From assembly GCF_009296315.1 (NCBI RefSeq), contig NZ_WHLY01000002.1:2896501-2960500 (forward strand): 64,000 bases of DNA. The letters run 5' to 3'. A program made the position numbers and the translations under genes. The notes beneath the pieces were generated by a model, which worked only from the letters and a program-made list of their open reading frames with translations, was not told where the DNA came from and searched no databases. Numbering within the stretch: the first letter of the stretch is position 1; every line of letters begins with the position of its first letter. The stretch comes from Salmonirosea aquatica (lineage in GTDB: Bacteria > Bacteroidota > Bacteroidia > Cytophagales > Spirosomataceae). This document shows positions 27,325 to 35,982 of this stretch, piece after piece.

Positions 27325-30300
27325 ATGAAAAAAATACTATGCTACACTCTGTTACTTTTTGTGGGTATTCCCCTAGGTACCTTTGCGCAGAAAAAGAAGA
27401 AAGGTACCTCGATTACCCCCACCGAAGCCAGCATCGAACCTACTTCGGCCGCGGCGCGTACGGCAGGATACCAGCAGCGCGAGAAGCTGGCTGCCGCTTC
27501 GCTGGTCAATAATGTGAAGTTCCGGGCCATTGGGCCGACGGATATGAGCGGACGAGTGGTGGACCTGGACGTGAACGATGCCAACCCCACCCAATTTTTT
27601 GTAGCCTACGCGTCGGGAGGGCTGTGGAAAACCGAAAACAACGGCATGAGCTTCACGCCGCTCTTCGATCATGAATCCACTATGACCATCGGCGACATGG
27701 CCGTTGACTGGAAAACCAACGGCCAAACCATCTGGGTAGGTACCGGCGAGAACAATTCGAGCCGCTCGTCCTACGCGGGTGATGGCGTGTACAAGTCGAC
27801 CAATGGGGGCAAAACGTGGCAACACATGGGTCTGGAAGACACCCACCACATCGGACAGGTGATTCTACACCCCACCGACCCTAACACGGTATGGGTAGCG
27901 GCCGTAGGCCATCTGTATAGCCCGAATAGCGAACGGGGCGTATATAAAACTACCGATGGCGGTAAAACCTGGACCAAAACGCTCTTTATAGACAACAACA
28001 CTGGTGCCATTGACCTCGACATTCACCCGACCAATCCCAATGTACTTTTTGCCTCGATGTGGTACAAAGAGCGCAGCGCCTGGAATTTTGTGGAAGGGGG
28101 CAAAACGTCGGGCATCTACCAGTCGACCGATGGCGGTAGTACCTGGCAATTGCTGAGTACCCCGGCCAGTGGCCTGCCGCAGGGCGAGGGCGTAGGGCGC
28201 ATCGGGCTTACAGTCTATCCCCGCGATCCTAACATTATGTACGCCTTCGTGGATAATCAGGACAAACGCAAGCCCGAGGATAAGAAGGAAGAGGAGGGGC
28301 TGACGGTAAAGCAGTTGAAGGATATGAAGGTGGAGGATTTCATGAAATTGTCGGATCTGGTCATCAATGAGTTTCTGGACAAATCGAATTTTCCGACCAA
28401 AAACTCCGCCGCCCAACTCAAAAAAGACCTCGGCAGCGGCAAGCTGCAGGTAAAGGATATCTACGATTTTGTGGGTGGTGCCAACGATGATGTGATTTCG
28501 GCTGCCGTGAAAGGTGCCGAAATTTATAGAACAGACGACGGAGGCAAATCCTGGCAGAAAACCCATGATGAGCCTCTCGATTTGGTCTATACCTATGGCT
28601 ATTATTTTGGGCAGATTTTTGTCGCCCCCAGCGATCCTAAGGTACTGGTCACGTTTGGGGTACCTATCCTTCTGTCGGAAGATGGCGGCAAAAGCTGGAA
28701 GAGCGTGGATAAGGAAAATGTTCACTCCGACCACCATGCCCTCTGGATCAATCCCAACAATCCCGACCACATGATCAATGGTAACGATGGCGGAGTGAAC
28801 GTTACCTACGACCGGGGCAAGCATTGGTCGCACCTGAACTCGGAGCCACTGGGACAGTTTTATGCCATTGCCGTAGATATGGAAAAGCCCTACAATGTGT
28901 ACGGCGGCTTGCAGGACAACGGCGTGTGGACAGGTACTTCCAAACCGCGCGAAAACGCGCCTCTTCCCGAGTGGAAATCCATCATGGGCGGCGACGGCAT
29001 GCAGGTACAGGTCGACTGGCGCGACAACAATACCGTGTACACGGGTTTTCAGTTCGGTACCTACTTCCGGCTCGATAAAAATAAGAGCGGCTTCGGCAGC
29101 ATGAAACGGCTGGCCATGCCCCGCGAAATCGGCGATCCCAAGTTGCGCTTCAACTGGCAGGCACCCATCCACCTGTCAAGGCACAACCAGGACATCGTAT
29201 ACTTCGGCTCGAACAAATTCCACCGCAGCCTTGACAAGGGCGAAACCTTTGAAACACTCTCGGATGACCTTACGAAGGGAGGCAAGGAAGGCGATGTACC
29301 CTTCGGTACCCTAGCCACAATCGACGAATCGCCTAAACGCTTCGGCCTGATTTATGCCGGTAGTGACGACGGGCTGGTGTGGGTATCAAAAGACGCCGGC
29401 TACACCTGGACCAAAATCTCGGATGCCCTGCCGCAGAATCTGTGGGTAAGCCGCGTGACGGCTTCTGCCCACGACGAAGGTACCGTATACGTATCGCTCA
29501 ATGGCTATCGGAATGACAACTTCCAGCCCTACCTCTACGCTTCGACCGACTACGGCCAAACCTGGAAAACCATCGGCACCGACCTGCCCGCCGAGCCGAT
29601 TAACGTCGTGAAGGAAGATCCCGTGAATGCCAACATTCTCTACGTAGGTACCGACCATGGTGTGTATATTTCATTGGATAAAGGTACCTCGTTCATGCGG
29701 ATGTCGGGCGGGCTGCCCGCCGTGGCGGTGCACGATTTGCTGGTACATCCGCGCGACAAGGAATTGGTGGTAGGTACCCATGGTCGCTCCATCTACGTGG
29801 CCGATGTGAGCCTGGTGCAGCAACTGGCCGATAGCCTGCGGCAAAAGCCCGTGTATGCCTTTAACCTTGACCCTATAACTTATAATGAGCGCTGGGGCCG
29901 GATACGGAAATACGAAGAGCCGGAGCCCTTGAAGAATGAGATTCCGTTTTACACCAAAGCCGCCGGAAAATCGACCATCGAAATTCAAACCGACAAGGGG
30001 CTCACACTCGCTACTCTCACCGACACCAGCGAAGCGGGCCTCAACTACATAACCTGGAATCAGACGGTGAAAGCCGATAGTAAGGCGGGATATGAGCAGT
30101 ATCTCAACGAGACTAAAAAGAAGGAGGAAAAAGAAATCAAATTGGAGGTAGCGGAAGACAAAAATCTGTACATCCAGCCCGGCAAGTATAAGGTCGTCAT
30201 CATGACCGCCGATGGTACCAAAACCGAAAAGCCATTCACCGTGAAGGCCCCGGAAAAACGCCCCTCACGGCGCGGCATTGTTACCCAAAGTATCCCTTCT

Positions 30301-30360
30301 ACCCCCGGAGAATGGGAGGAGTATAGGGAAGAAGAGCTGGGAATGGAGGAGGTGAAGTAA
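27325..30360 (+). CDS. Secreted VPS10/Asp-box (BNR) repeat protein
   Basis: 1011 residues with signal peptide MKKILCYTLLLFVGIPLGTFAQ. About ten Asp-box turns (YKSTNGGKTWQ, YKTTDGGKTWT, YQSTDGGSTWQ, YRTDDGGKSWQ, ILLSEDGGKSW, VSKDAGYTWT, ASTDYGQTWK and others) indicate a large beta-propeller like the sortilin VPS10 domain. Databases often call such proteins glycosyl hydrolases, but no catalytic residues can be assigned. A helical insert (about residues 310-380, DKRKPEDKKEEEGL) interrupts the propeller. A C-terminal beta-sandwich with a basic tail follows. Probably periplasmic or surface exposed. Confidence 0.85.
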   Translation: MKKILCYTLLLFVGIPLGTFAQKKKKGTSITPTEASIEPTSAAARTAGYQQREKLAAASLVNNVKFRAIGPTDMSGRVVDLDVNDANPTQFFVAYASGGLWKTENNGMSFTPLFDHESTMTIGDMAVDWKTNGQTIWVGTGENNSSRSSYAGDGVYKSTNGGKTWQHMGLEDTHHIGQVILHPTDPNTVWVAAVGHLYSPNSERGVYKTTDGGKTWTKTLFIDNNTGAIDLDIHPTNPNVLFASMWYKERSAWNFVEGGKTSGIYQSTDGGSTWQLLSTPASGLPQGEGVGRIGLTVYPRDPNIMYAFVDNQDKRKPEDKKEEEGLTVKQLKDMKVEDFMKLSDLVINEFLDKSNFPTKNSAAQLKKDLGSGKLQVKDIYDFVGGANDDVISAAVKGAEIYRTDDGGKSWQKTHDEPLDLVYTYGYYFGQIFVAPSDPKVLVTFGVPILLSEDGGKSWKSVDKENVHSDHHALWINPNNPDHMINGNDGGVNVTYDRGKHWSHLNSEPLGQFYAIAVDMEKPYNVYGGLQDNGVWTGTSKPRENAPLPEWKSIMGGDGMQVQVDWRDNNTVYTGFQFGTYFRLDKNKSGFGSMKRLAMPREIGDPKLRFNWQAPIHLSRHNQDIVYFGSNKFHRSLDKGETFETLSDDLTKGGKEGDVPFGTLATIDESPKRFGLIYAGSDDGLVWVSKDAGYTWTKISDALPQNLWVSRVTASAHDEGTVYVSLNGYRNDNFQPYLYASTDYGQTWKTIGTDLPAEPINVVKEDPVNANILYVGTDHGVYISLDKGTSFMRMSGGLPAVAVHDLLVHPRDKELVVGTHGRSIYVADVSLVQQLADSLRQKPVYAFNLDPITYNERWGRIRKYEEPEPLKNEIPFYTKAAGKSTIEIQTDKGLTLATLTDTSEAGLNYITWNQTVKADSKAGYEQYLNETKKKEEKEIKLEVAEDKNLYIQPGKYKVVIMTADGTKTEKPFTVKAPEKRPSRRGIVTQSIPSTPGEWEEYREEELGMEEVK

Positions 30361-30371
30361 GGCCTTGTCTC

Positions 30372-30424
30372 AACGCAGATGGCTAGTTCCATTGCCGCAA
30401 TGGAACTAGCCATCTGCGTTTTTT
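30372..30424 (+). terminator. Very long perfect hairpin terminator
   Basis: 24-bp perfect arms (30372-30395, 30397-30420) around a single base, followed by T6. It begins 12 bp after the stop of the Asp-box gene and separates it from the arsenic operon, whose first operator starts 8 bp after the T run. Confidence 0.9.
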
Positions 30425-30431
30425 ATAAAAT

Positions 30432-30455
30432 ATTAATCGTAATATTACGATTAAT
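30432..30455. promoter_or_regulatory. ArsR operator 1
   Basis: Perfect 24-bp palindrome (AT-rich, half-site ATTAATCGTAAT) directly upstream of the arsR -10 element and over the position of its -33 region. The core TCGTAATATTACGA recurs in front of arsM. A dimeric ArsR bound here would block the promoter until As(III) releases it. Confidence 0.8.
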
Positions 30456-30467
30456 AAAAACTTTCAC

Positions 30468-30475
30468 TACTTTTG
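30468..30475 (+). promoter_or_regulatory. -10 element of arsR
   Basis: TACTTTTG, full match to TAnnTTTG, 12 bp downstream of operator 1 and 26 bp before the arsR ATG at 30502. Confidence 0.6.
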
Positions 30476-30501
30476 GCGAATCAAAAGAGATTTACTTAGC
30501 C

Positions 30502-30828
30502 ATGGGAGCCACCAAAACCGAAGAATTCACTACCCAGGAAAACCGCACGGCCCAACTGGCTAAGGCATTCGCGCATCCGGCGCGGGTGGCGATTCTGCGG
30601 TTGCTGGCCGAGAAGAAAGCCTGCGTGTGTGGCGACCTGGTAGATGAGCTGCCCTTGTCGCAGGCCACGGTATCGCAGCATTTGAAAGAACTGAAGCGCA
30701 TTGGCATTATTAAGGGTGAAATCGATCCGCCACGCGTCTGCTACTGTATCAATGAAGTAGTGTGGGAAGAAGCCAAGCAAACGTTTGAGAGTTTGTTAAG
30801 TACCCTGAAGCCAGCTACCTGCTGCTAA
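30502..30828 (+). CDS. arsR: ArsR family metalloregulator
   Basis: 108 residues from the ATG at 30502; an open frame to 30379 runs back through the terminator and operator and is not coding. The winged helix is FAHPARVAILRLLAEKKACVCGDLVDEL, then LSQATVSQHLKELKRIGII. The CVC in the first recognition-helix region is the classic As(III)-binding ArsR motif (ELCVCDL in E. coli). The protein ends in CC, possibly an additional thiol ligand. It should repress its own operon by binding the palindromes at 30432-30455 and 30846-30861. Confidence 0.92.
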   Translation: MGATKTEEFTTQENRTAQLAKAFAHPARVAILRLLAEKKACVCGDLVDELPLSQATVSQHLKELKRIGIIKGEIDPPRVCYCINEVVWEEAKQTFESLLSTLKPATCC

Positions 30829-30845
30829 TTTTTTTGCCTGAATCT

Positions 30846-30861
30846 ATCGTAATATTACAAT
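30846..30861. promoter_or_regulatory. ArsR operator 2, upstream of arsM
   Basis: ATCGTAATATTACAAT repeats the centre of operator 1 with one half-site changed (CGAT to CAAT). It sits between arsR and arsM, 30 bp before the arsM start, suggesting a second binding site or an internal regulated promoter; no clear -10 box was found here. Confidence 0.65.
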
Positions 30862-30890
30862 AATAACTTCTCATCTAAACCAATAAATCC

Positions 30891-31790
30891 ATGGAAACGA
30901 CCGAACAGGAACTCAAAGAAATTGTCCGCAAGAAATACGCCGAAATTGCTAGCCAAGACCCGACCCTCAATGCCGCCTCGTGCTGTGGGGCCGGACCCGT
31001 ATCACAGGAAGTCTATAACATCATGACGGACGACTACACACAAGTAGAAGGCTACACGGCGGAGGCCGATCTAGGACTGGGTTGCGGACTGCCTACCCAA
31101 TTTGCCCAAATAAGAAAAGGCGATGTGGTGATTGACCTGGGATCAGGTGCGGGCAACGATTGCTTCGTGGCCCGGCACGAAACCGGCGCCGAAGGCAAGG
31201 TGATCGGCATCGATTTTACGGAAGAAATGATCGCCCGCGCCCGTAAGAATGCCGAAGTACGGGGTTTTAACAATGTGGAGTTCCGGCAGGGCGACATTGA
31301 GAATATGCCGGTGAATGACAAAGTAGCCGATGTGGTCGTAAGCAATTGTGTGTTGAACCTGGTACCCAACAAGCGGCAGGTGTTCAAGGAAATAGCCCGG
31401 GTCCTGAAGCCAGGGGGTCATTTTAGCATTTCCGATATCTTGCTCAATGGTACCCTGCCCGACAACCTGCGCCAGGCCGCCGAGCTGTACGCGGGCTGCG
31501 TGACGGGCGCCATCCCGAAAGAAGAGTACCTGGCCCTTGCCGCCGAAGCGGGTTTTGAGAATCTAACGATTCAGAAGCAAAAAGCCATTTTTATTCCTGA
31601 TGATATCCTAAGCCAGTACCTGTCGGCGGCAGAAATTGCGGATTTCCGTAACGGAACGGCAAATATTGAAAGTATTACGCTCTTTGCCAGCAAGCCGGGT
31701 GGGGCCAGGAAGGGTACCTTTGAGATGCTGAACCCATCAATCGTATCCAACGACGCGGCCTGCTGTGAGCCGGGAAGTGGATGCTGCTAA
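30891..31790 (+). CDS. arsM: Arsenite S-adenosylmethionine methyltransferase
   Basis: 299 residues. The SAM site is VIDLGSGAGNDCFVA. Conserved As(III)-binding cysteines are in NAASCCGAGP (N-terminal), VVSNCVLNLV and LYAGCVTGAIP, the pattern of ArsM enzymes. The C-terminus ends CCEPGSGCC, a cysteine-rich tail found in many ArsM proteins that may collect the metalloid. It methylates As(III) to mono-, di- and trimethyl arsenicals in the cytosol. It is the second gene of the operon, preceded by operator 2 and followed after 14 bp by the arsenate reductase gene. Confidence 0.95.
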   Translation: METTEQELKEIVRKKYAEIASQDPTLNAASCCGAGPVSQEVYNIMTDDYTQVEGYTAEADLGLGCGLPTQFAQIRKGDVVIDLGSGAGNDCFVARHETGAEGKVIGIDFTEEMIARARKNAEVRGFNNVEFRQGDIENMPVNDKVADVVVSNCVLNLVPNKRQVFKEIARVLKPGGHFSISDILLNGTLPDNLRQAAELYAGCVTGAIPKEEYLALAAEAGFENLTIQKQKAIFIPDDILSQYLSAAEIADFRNGTANIESITLFASKPGGARKGTFEMLNPSIVSNDAACCEPGSGCC

Positions 31791-31804
31791 TTATACTTTA
31801 AAAC

Positions 31805-32425
31805 TTGTTCAATAGGGTGCTGTTTTCCGAAATTAGGGCCTACCTGGAATCCCTGAACATAGGTACCATCCCGAAGGATCGTCAAACCGTACTGACCGAA
31901 CTCCGAAATTATATCGCGGGCAAGTCGGCACGATCTGAGCCGGTCAGCCTAATGTTCATCTGTACGCACAATTCGCGGCGCAGTCATCTGGGGCAGGTGT
32001 GGGCGCAGGCAGCGGCGGCTCATTACGACATTCCGGGCATCCGGGCTTTTTCGGGCGGAACCGAAGCCACGGCCTGCAACCCCCGAACCGTAGCCGCTCT
32101 GAAACGGGCCGGATTTGTAATCATCAGATCCAGCGAAGGGGAGAATCCTACGTACAAAATCCTTTTCGATGAGGCGCTACCGCCCGTAATCGCTTTTTCA
32201 AAAGTGTATGATCAGCATCCCAATCCCGATCAAAGCTTCGCGGCACTCATGACATGCAGTCACGCCGACGAGAATTGCCCCTACATTCCCGGAGCCGAAA
32301 AGCGCTTTGCCATTACCTATACTGATCCTAAGGAATCGGATGGTACCCCGGCCGAAACGAGCACCTACGACGCGCGCTGCCGACAAATCGCGACCGAGAT
32401 GAAGTACCTGTTCTCGAAGATATAG
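31805..32425 (+). CDS. LMW-phosphatase-type arsenate reductase
   Basis: 206 residues if the TTG at 31805 is used; a GTG at 31817 is also possible, and the first ATG (31952) would remove the conserved N-terminal helices. The catalytic loop is FICTHNSRRSHLGQVW, a variant of CxxNxxRS. The later MTCSHADENCPYIPG supplies the resolving cysteines of thiol-relay arsenate reductases. This group reduces As(V) to As(III), the ArsM substrate. Its place behind arsR-arsM supports this over a protein-tyrosine phosphatase role. No arsenite efflux gene follows, so detoxification here seems to rest on methylation. Confidence 0.85.
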   Translation: MFNRVLFSEIRAYLESLNIGTIPKDRQTVLTELRNYIAGKSARSEPVSLMFICTHNSRRSHLGQVWAQAAAAHYDIPGIRAFSGGTEATACNPRTVAALKRAGFVIIRSSEGENPTYKILFDEALPPVIAFSKVYDQHPNPDQSFAALMTCSHADENCPYIPGAEKRFAITYTDPKESDGTPAETSTYDARCRQIATEMKYLFSKI

Positions 32426-32446
32426 CCACTGCAAGTAACTACCTGA

Positions 32447-32473
32447 AACCTCCTGAATTGTCAGGAGGTTTTT
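32447..32473 (+). terminator. Terminator of the arsenic operon
   Basis: 10-bp perfect arms (32447-32456, 32461-32470), 4-nt loop, followed by T5. The recO -10 element follows immediately. Confidence 0.9.
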
Positions 32474-32474
32474 G

Positions 32475-32482
32475 TATTTTTG
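32475..32482 (+). promoter_or_regulatory. -10 element of recO
   Basis: TATTTTTG (TAnnTTTG) 21 bp before the recO ATG and directly after the T run of the preceding terminator. Confidence 0.5.
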
Positions 32483-32503
32483 CAGGAATAAAAGATTTAC
32501 CTG

Positions 32504-33199
32504 ATGCTCCACAAAACCCGAGGTATTGCCCTGAGTTATATCCGCTACCGGGAGTCATCCATTATTGCCAAAATCTATACCGAGGCATTTGGGATTCAGA
32601 GCTACATCGTAAATGGCGTCCGGAGCAGTCGCTCCAAAGCCAACCGCATTGCCTTGTTTCAGCCGCTGACGCTACTGGACCTGGTGGTATATCATAAAAA
32701 CAAAACCGACACGTTGCACCGGATCTCGGAAATCAAGTGCCGGGTACCCTTTCACAGCCTACCGTTCGAGGTTGTGAAATCCAGCTTGGCGCTTTTCCTG
32801 ACCGAAATACTGAGCAAATCGCTGCGGGAAGAAGAAGAGAATATGCCTCTTTTCGAGTTTCTGGAAGACGCCATCGGGTACCTCGACAACGCTGAGAGCG
32901 GCTACGAGAATTTTCATATCCATACCCTCGTGCAACTGTCGTTCTATCTGGGCTTTGGCATGGAAACCTCGGCCGACCTGACCAACGAACTACGGGCCAA
33001 CCATTATCCGGCGTCACCGGATGCCATTCAGCGTACTGCGTTGCAGATATGGTTGTCGGCGCCCTTCGGAGTACCTGTAGCGCTTGATCGGCCCAGACGT
33101 CTGTCGCTGCTGAACATGCTGCTGTTTTTTTATAAAATCCATCTCGATTCACTCGGTGATATTAAGTCACTGGATGTGTTACATGAGGTGCTTAGTTAG
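32504..33199 (+). CDS. recO: DNA repair protein RecO
   Basis: 231 residues. N-terminal OB-fold: MLHKTRGIALSYIRYRESS, IAKIYTEAFGIQSYIVNGVR and SKANRIALFQPLTLLDLVVYHK, typical of Bacteroidota RecO. The C-terminal helical domain follows (FLTEILSKSLREEEEN ... FHIHTLVQLSFYLGF). The zinc-binding cysteines of some RecO proteins are not evident. RecO loads RecA on SSB-coated single-stranded DNA with RecR in the RecFOR pathway. Single gene with its own promoter. Confidence 0.93.
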   Translation: MLHKTRGIALSYIRYRESSIIAKIYTEAFGIQSYIVNGVRSSRSKANRIALFQPLTLLDLVVYHKNKTDTLHRISEIKCRVPFHSLPFEVVKSSLALFLTEILSKSLREEEENMPLFEFLEDAIGYLDNAESGYENFHIHTLVQLSFYLGFGMETSADLTNELRANHYPASPDAIQRTALQIWLSAPFGVPVALDRPRRLSLLNMLLFFYKIHLDSLGDIKSLDVLHEVLS

Positions 33200-33328
33200 C
33201 TGTTTTGAACGATAGGAGACTGTCAATCAGGTGATTTTTTAGGCAAAAAAGGAATGATTTGAAATAAAATTCGGTATAATTATTGCTCTACTACTCTTTT
33301 TTTAGAATCAAAAAGAGCACACACAAAG

Positions 33329-34692
33329 ATGAAAAAAATATCCATCCTCCTGATGCTGATGGCCCTGGTATGGGCCTGTACTCCCCAAGAAGAGATTATC
33401 CCCAACTCACCCGCAACCAATCTGGCTTCCGATTATTCGGCCGACTTCCTGCGCGACTGGTTCAAGCTGGAATGCCGGGTTGTGAAGGAAACCCCGGGTT
33501 TTCTACCGCCCCAGGCGGCCCGGGCGTTTGGCTATACAGGTATTACTACCTACGAAGCGGTGTACCGTGGAATCCCGAATGCCAAGTCACTGGCGGGCCA
33601 ACTCAATGGCCTGTCGCCTGCCGACATGCCCCAGGCGGATGCCCTGAGCATCCGGTACCATTGGGGTATCGTTGCCAATGCCGCTGTCGCCGAAATGATG
33701 CGCCTGCAGTTTGGCAAGAACCTGAGCGAGAAAAACCTTACAACCATCAATGAAAAAGAGGCGGGGTACCATACTCAATTTGCTCCGGATGCGGCTAGTA
33801 AGCTCGTCGCAAATTTGTCGCAACAGTTGGGCAAGGATATAGCATTGGCCATTTTTGAGTATTCCAAAGAAGACGGAGGGCATGAGGCCTACCTCAACCC
33901 ATTCTCAAAGCCCTACATACCCGTGACGGGTGATGGCAAATGGGTACCCACCGATGCCAATAACCTGACGCCCATGAGTCCGCACTGGAAAAAATGCCGC
34001 CCCATGCTAGCCTCTAACATGGCGTTTGCGGCTCCGGTCAGTCCCATTGCTTTTTCCACCAGTTCGCAGTCGGATTTTTACAAAGCCGCGATGCAGGTGT
34101 ATACCATTGTAAGCAGAAAGTCAGCGGAAGAGCAGGAAATCGCGCGTTTCTGGGCCGATGATCCCTTTGCTACCTGTACCCCTACGGGCCACACGTTCAA
34201 TATTCTGACCCAATTGCTGGAAGAAACCGGTGCGACGCTCGAAAAATCGGCCGTGGGTTACGGCATGCTGGGTGTAGCCGAAAACGACGCGTTCATCACC
34301 TGCTGGAAGGTCAAGTACGATTTCAACCTGATTCGTCCGGTCAGCTACATCCAAAAGTACATTGATCCGGCCTTCAAAACCGTCATAGGTACCCCCCCTT
34401 CCCGGCCTACACCTCAGGTCACGCGACCGAAGCCGCTGTGGGCGAGCGGGTGTTCATCAAGTTGTTCACCAACGGCGACGGCGTGTACCCGTTCACGGAC
34501 CGGTCGCAATTACAGCACGGCTTCTCGGTGCGGAAGTTCAACAATTTCAAACAAATGTCGGAAGAGTGCGCTGACTCCCGGCTTTACGGTGGAATCCATT
34601 ATAACATGGACAATCAGCTGGGCTTACAGTTAGGCCGTGGTCTGGGGGACAACGTGTTGAATGCAATCAAATGGCCGCAAAACGTAAAATAA
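33329..34692 (+). CDS. Vanadium-dependent haloperoxidase-like (PAP2) lipoprotein, broken by an apparent one-base deletion
   Basis: Signal peptide with lipobox (MALVWACTPQ). The helical body matches Bacteroidota vanadium haloperoxidase/PAP2 proteins (FGYTGITTYEAVY, FWADDPFATCTPTGH, YDFNLIRPVSYI). The frame breaks at the C7 run at 34392-34398; with one more C the protein continues PPFPAYTSGHATEAAVGER (the PSGH-type motif) and DSRLYGGIHYNMDNQ (the catalytic His motif) to a stop at 34692, 454 residues in all. As printed the first frame runs on to 34633 without these residues. Both active-site motifs are intact in the second frame, so a sequencing error is likely. It would act in the periplasm as a haloperoxidase or acid phosphatase. 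Confidence 0.85.
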
Positions 34693-34693
34693 G

Positions 34694-35101
34694 TTGAAAA
34701 CAAAAACTGGTAAATTGAAAAGGGTACAGCGTCTCCTGATGGCTTTGGCCTTCGGGTTTGTTTTCGCGGGTTGTGATAAGAGCAAGGTGCAGGAACAGGA
34801 CGTAGCCTTGATGGCTGACTTGGAATGCCAGGCGCGGCAGTTAAAGGAAGAACGTTTCCAGGCGGCGAATGAATTTCGGTTGCGTGGGGATTCTTTGATG
34901 AAAGCCAACCGTACCCTTACCGAAAAGCAGAAAATAGAAGAGGATTCACTGAAAGAATCCCTGACCCGGCGGACGGGCGAACTGGCCACGCGGCTGACGT
35001 ATGTCATGGACAGTTTGTTTGATGTGCGCTACAAAACTGTGGAGCAGCGGGAGGCCTTTGATCAGGCCTTAGCCAAAAAGGTAGGAGAAATTTGTGAGTA
35101 A
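34694..35101 (+). CDS. Small coiled-coil lipoprotein
   Basis: Up to 135 residues. No ATG precedes the signal peptide; the TTG at 34694 (1 bp after the haloperoxidase stop) or the TTG at 34715 (MKRVQRLLMALAFGFVFAGC) can start it. The lipobox is FVFAGCDK. The mature part is a highly charged helix (QARQLKEERFQAANEFRLR ... EEDSLKESLTRRTGEL), probably a coiled coil. The tight spacing suggests an operon with the haloperoxidase. Function unknown. Confidence 0.65.
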   Translation: MKTKTGKLKRVQRLLMALAFGFVFAGCDKSKVQEQDVALMADLECQARQLKEERFQAANEFRLRGDSLMKANRTLTEKQKIEEDSLKESLTRRTGELATRLTYVMDSLFDVRYKTVEQREAFDQALAKKVGEICE

Positions 35102-35157
35102 TTAGCCACCACTAGCTACCAGATGGCTGAGTGCGAGTAAGCTGCCGGGCCGCTGGA

Positions 35158-35193
35158 ACGATTTTTGAGTACCTTAGCGTAATCAAAAATCGT
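35158..35193. repeat. 11-bp inverted repeat upstream of the gene at 35210
   Basis: Arms ACGATTTTTGA (35158-35168) and its complement (35183-35193) with a 14-nt spacer, ending 16 bp before the next ATG. It could be a terminator for the coiled-coil lipoprotein (which ends 57 bp upstream) or a regulator site. Confidence 0.55.
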
Positions 35194-35209
35194 CATAACG
35201 CTATTCATC

Positions 35210-35926
35210 ATGAAAAAGATAATAATACCTTTTTTCCTAACCGCTATTCTCCTTTTTTCCACCGTAAAAGCTCAGTCCATCAAAGGAGCGTGGCGGTCGC
35301 AACAGCCCAACAATAGCACTGCCATGATGATTGTGGCTGACAACTACCTGATGATAGCTTCGTATAGTGTTCTCAACAAATATTTCGACCGTACCGAAGG
35401 CGGATCTTTTACGATGGACGGCGACCAAATGACCTACCTGACGGAATTCAACACCGACGACACAGCCAAGATCAACACCCCGGTAGTCTATACCATTGTA
35501 CGGAAAGATAAGATCTTGACCTTAAGGGGCGAAGATGAGGAGCTGGTGTGGATGCTGGTGGACGACGCCGAAAACGTGCCGATGGCCGGAACGTGGCATA
35601 TTACGGGGCGGGCTAAAGACGGTACGGGCGACATGATGGAAATTCATCAGACCGGTACCCGCAAAACGTTAAAAATCCTATCAGGTACCCGCTTTCAATG
35701 GGCGGCGATCGATCCGGCGGTAAAAGGCTTTTATGGTACGGGCGGGGGTACCTACGACATTAAAAACGGGAAGTATACCGAGCACATCGAATTCTTCTCG
35801 CGCGATAATTATCGCGTAGGTACCGACCTTACCTTCGATTGGGCGCTGAAAGATGGCCGCTGGGATCACGCCGGAAAAAGCAGCAAAGGCGATCCCATAC
35901 ACGAAGTGTGGCAGAAGATTCAGTGA
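35210..35926 (+). CDS. Secreted protein of unknown function with two lipocalin-like halves
   Basis: 238 residues with signal peptide MKKIIIPFFLTAILLFSTVKAQ. The mature protein begins IKGAWRSQQP and contains a second related block beginning MAGTWHITGRAKDG, so it seems to have two small beta-barrel halves similar to lipocalin-like or DUF4488-type domains of Bacteroidota. No catalytic motif is visible. Single gene, followed by a strong terminator. Confidence 0.7.
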   Translation: MKKIIIPFFLTAILLFSTVKAQSIKGAWRSQQPNNSTAMMIVADNYLMIASYSVLNKYFDRTEGGSFTMDGDQMTYLTEFNTDDTAKINTPVVYTIVRKDKILTLRGEDEELVWMLVDDAENVPMAGTWHITGRAKDGTGDMMEIHQTGTRKTLKILSGTRFQWAAIDPAVKGFYGTGGGTYDIKNGKYTEHIEFFSRDNYRVGTDLTFDWALKDGRWDHAGKSSKGDPIHEVWQKIQ

Positions 35927-35928
35927 AT

Positions 35929-35982
35929 GAAAAGAATGATGAGTAATGAGCAGATAATCCTTCATCACTCATCATTCTTTTC
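35929..35982. terminator. Bidirectional terminator between the secreted protein gene and lptB
   Basis: 16-bp arms (35929-35944 and 35967-35982) with a 22-nt loop. One arm ends in a T4 run and the other starts with A4, so it serves both converging genes. The arm touches the last two bases of lptB. Confidence 0.75.

Noticed and set aside
27865-29172. 435-codon open frame on the - strand inside the Asp-box gene
   Set aside because: It lies wholly opposite a well-supported gene with signal peptide and repeat motifs, and its own protein has no recognisable pattern. It is a shadow caused by GC-rich codon use.
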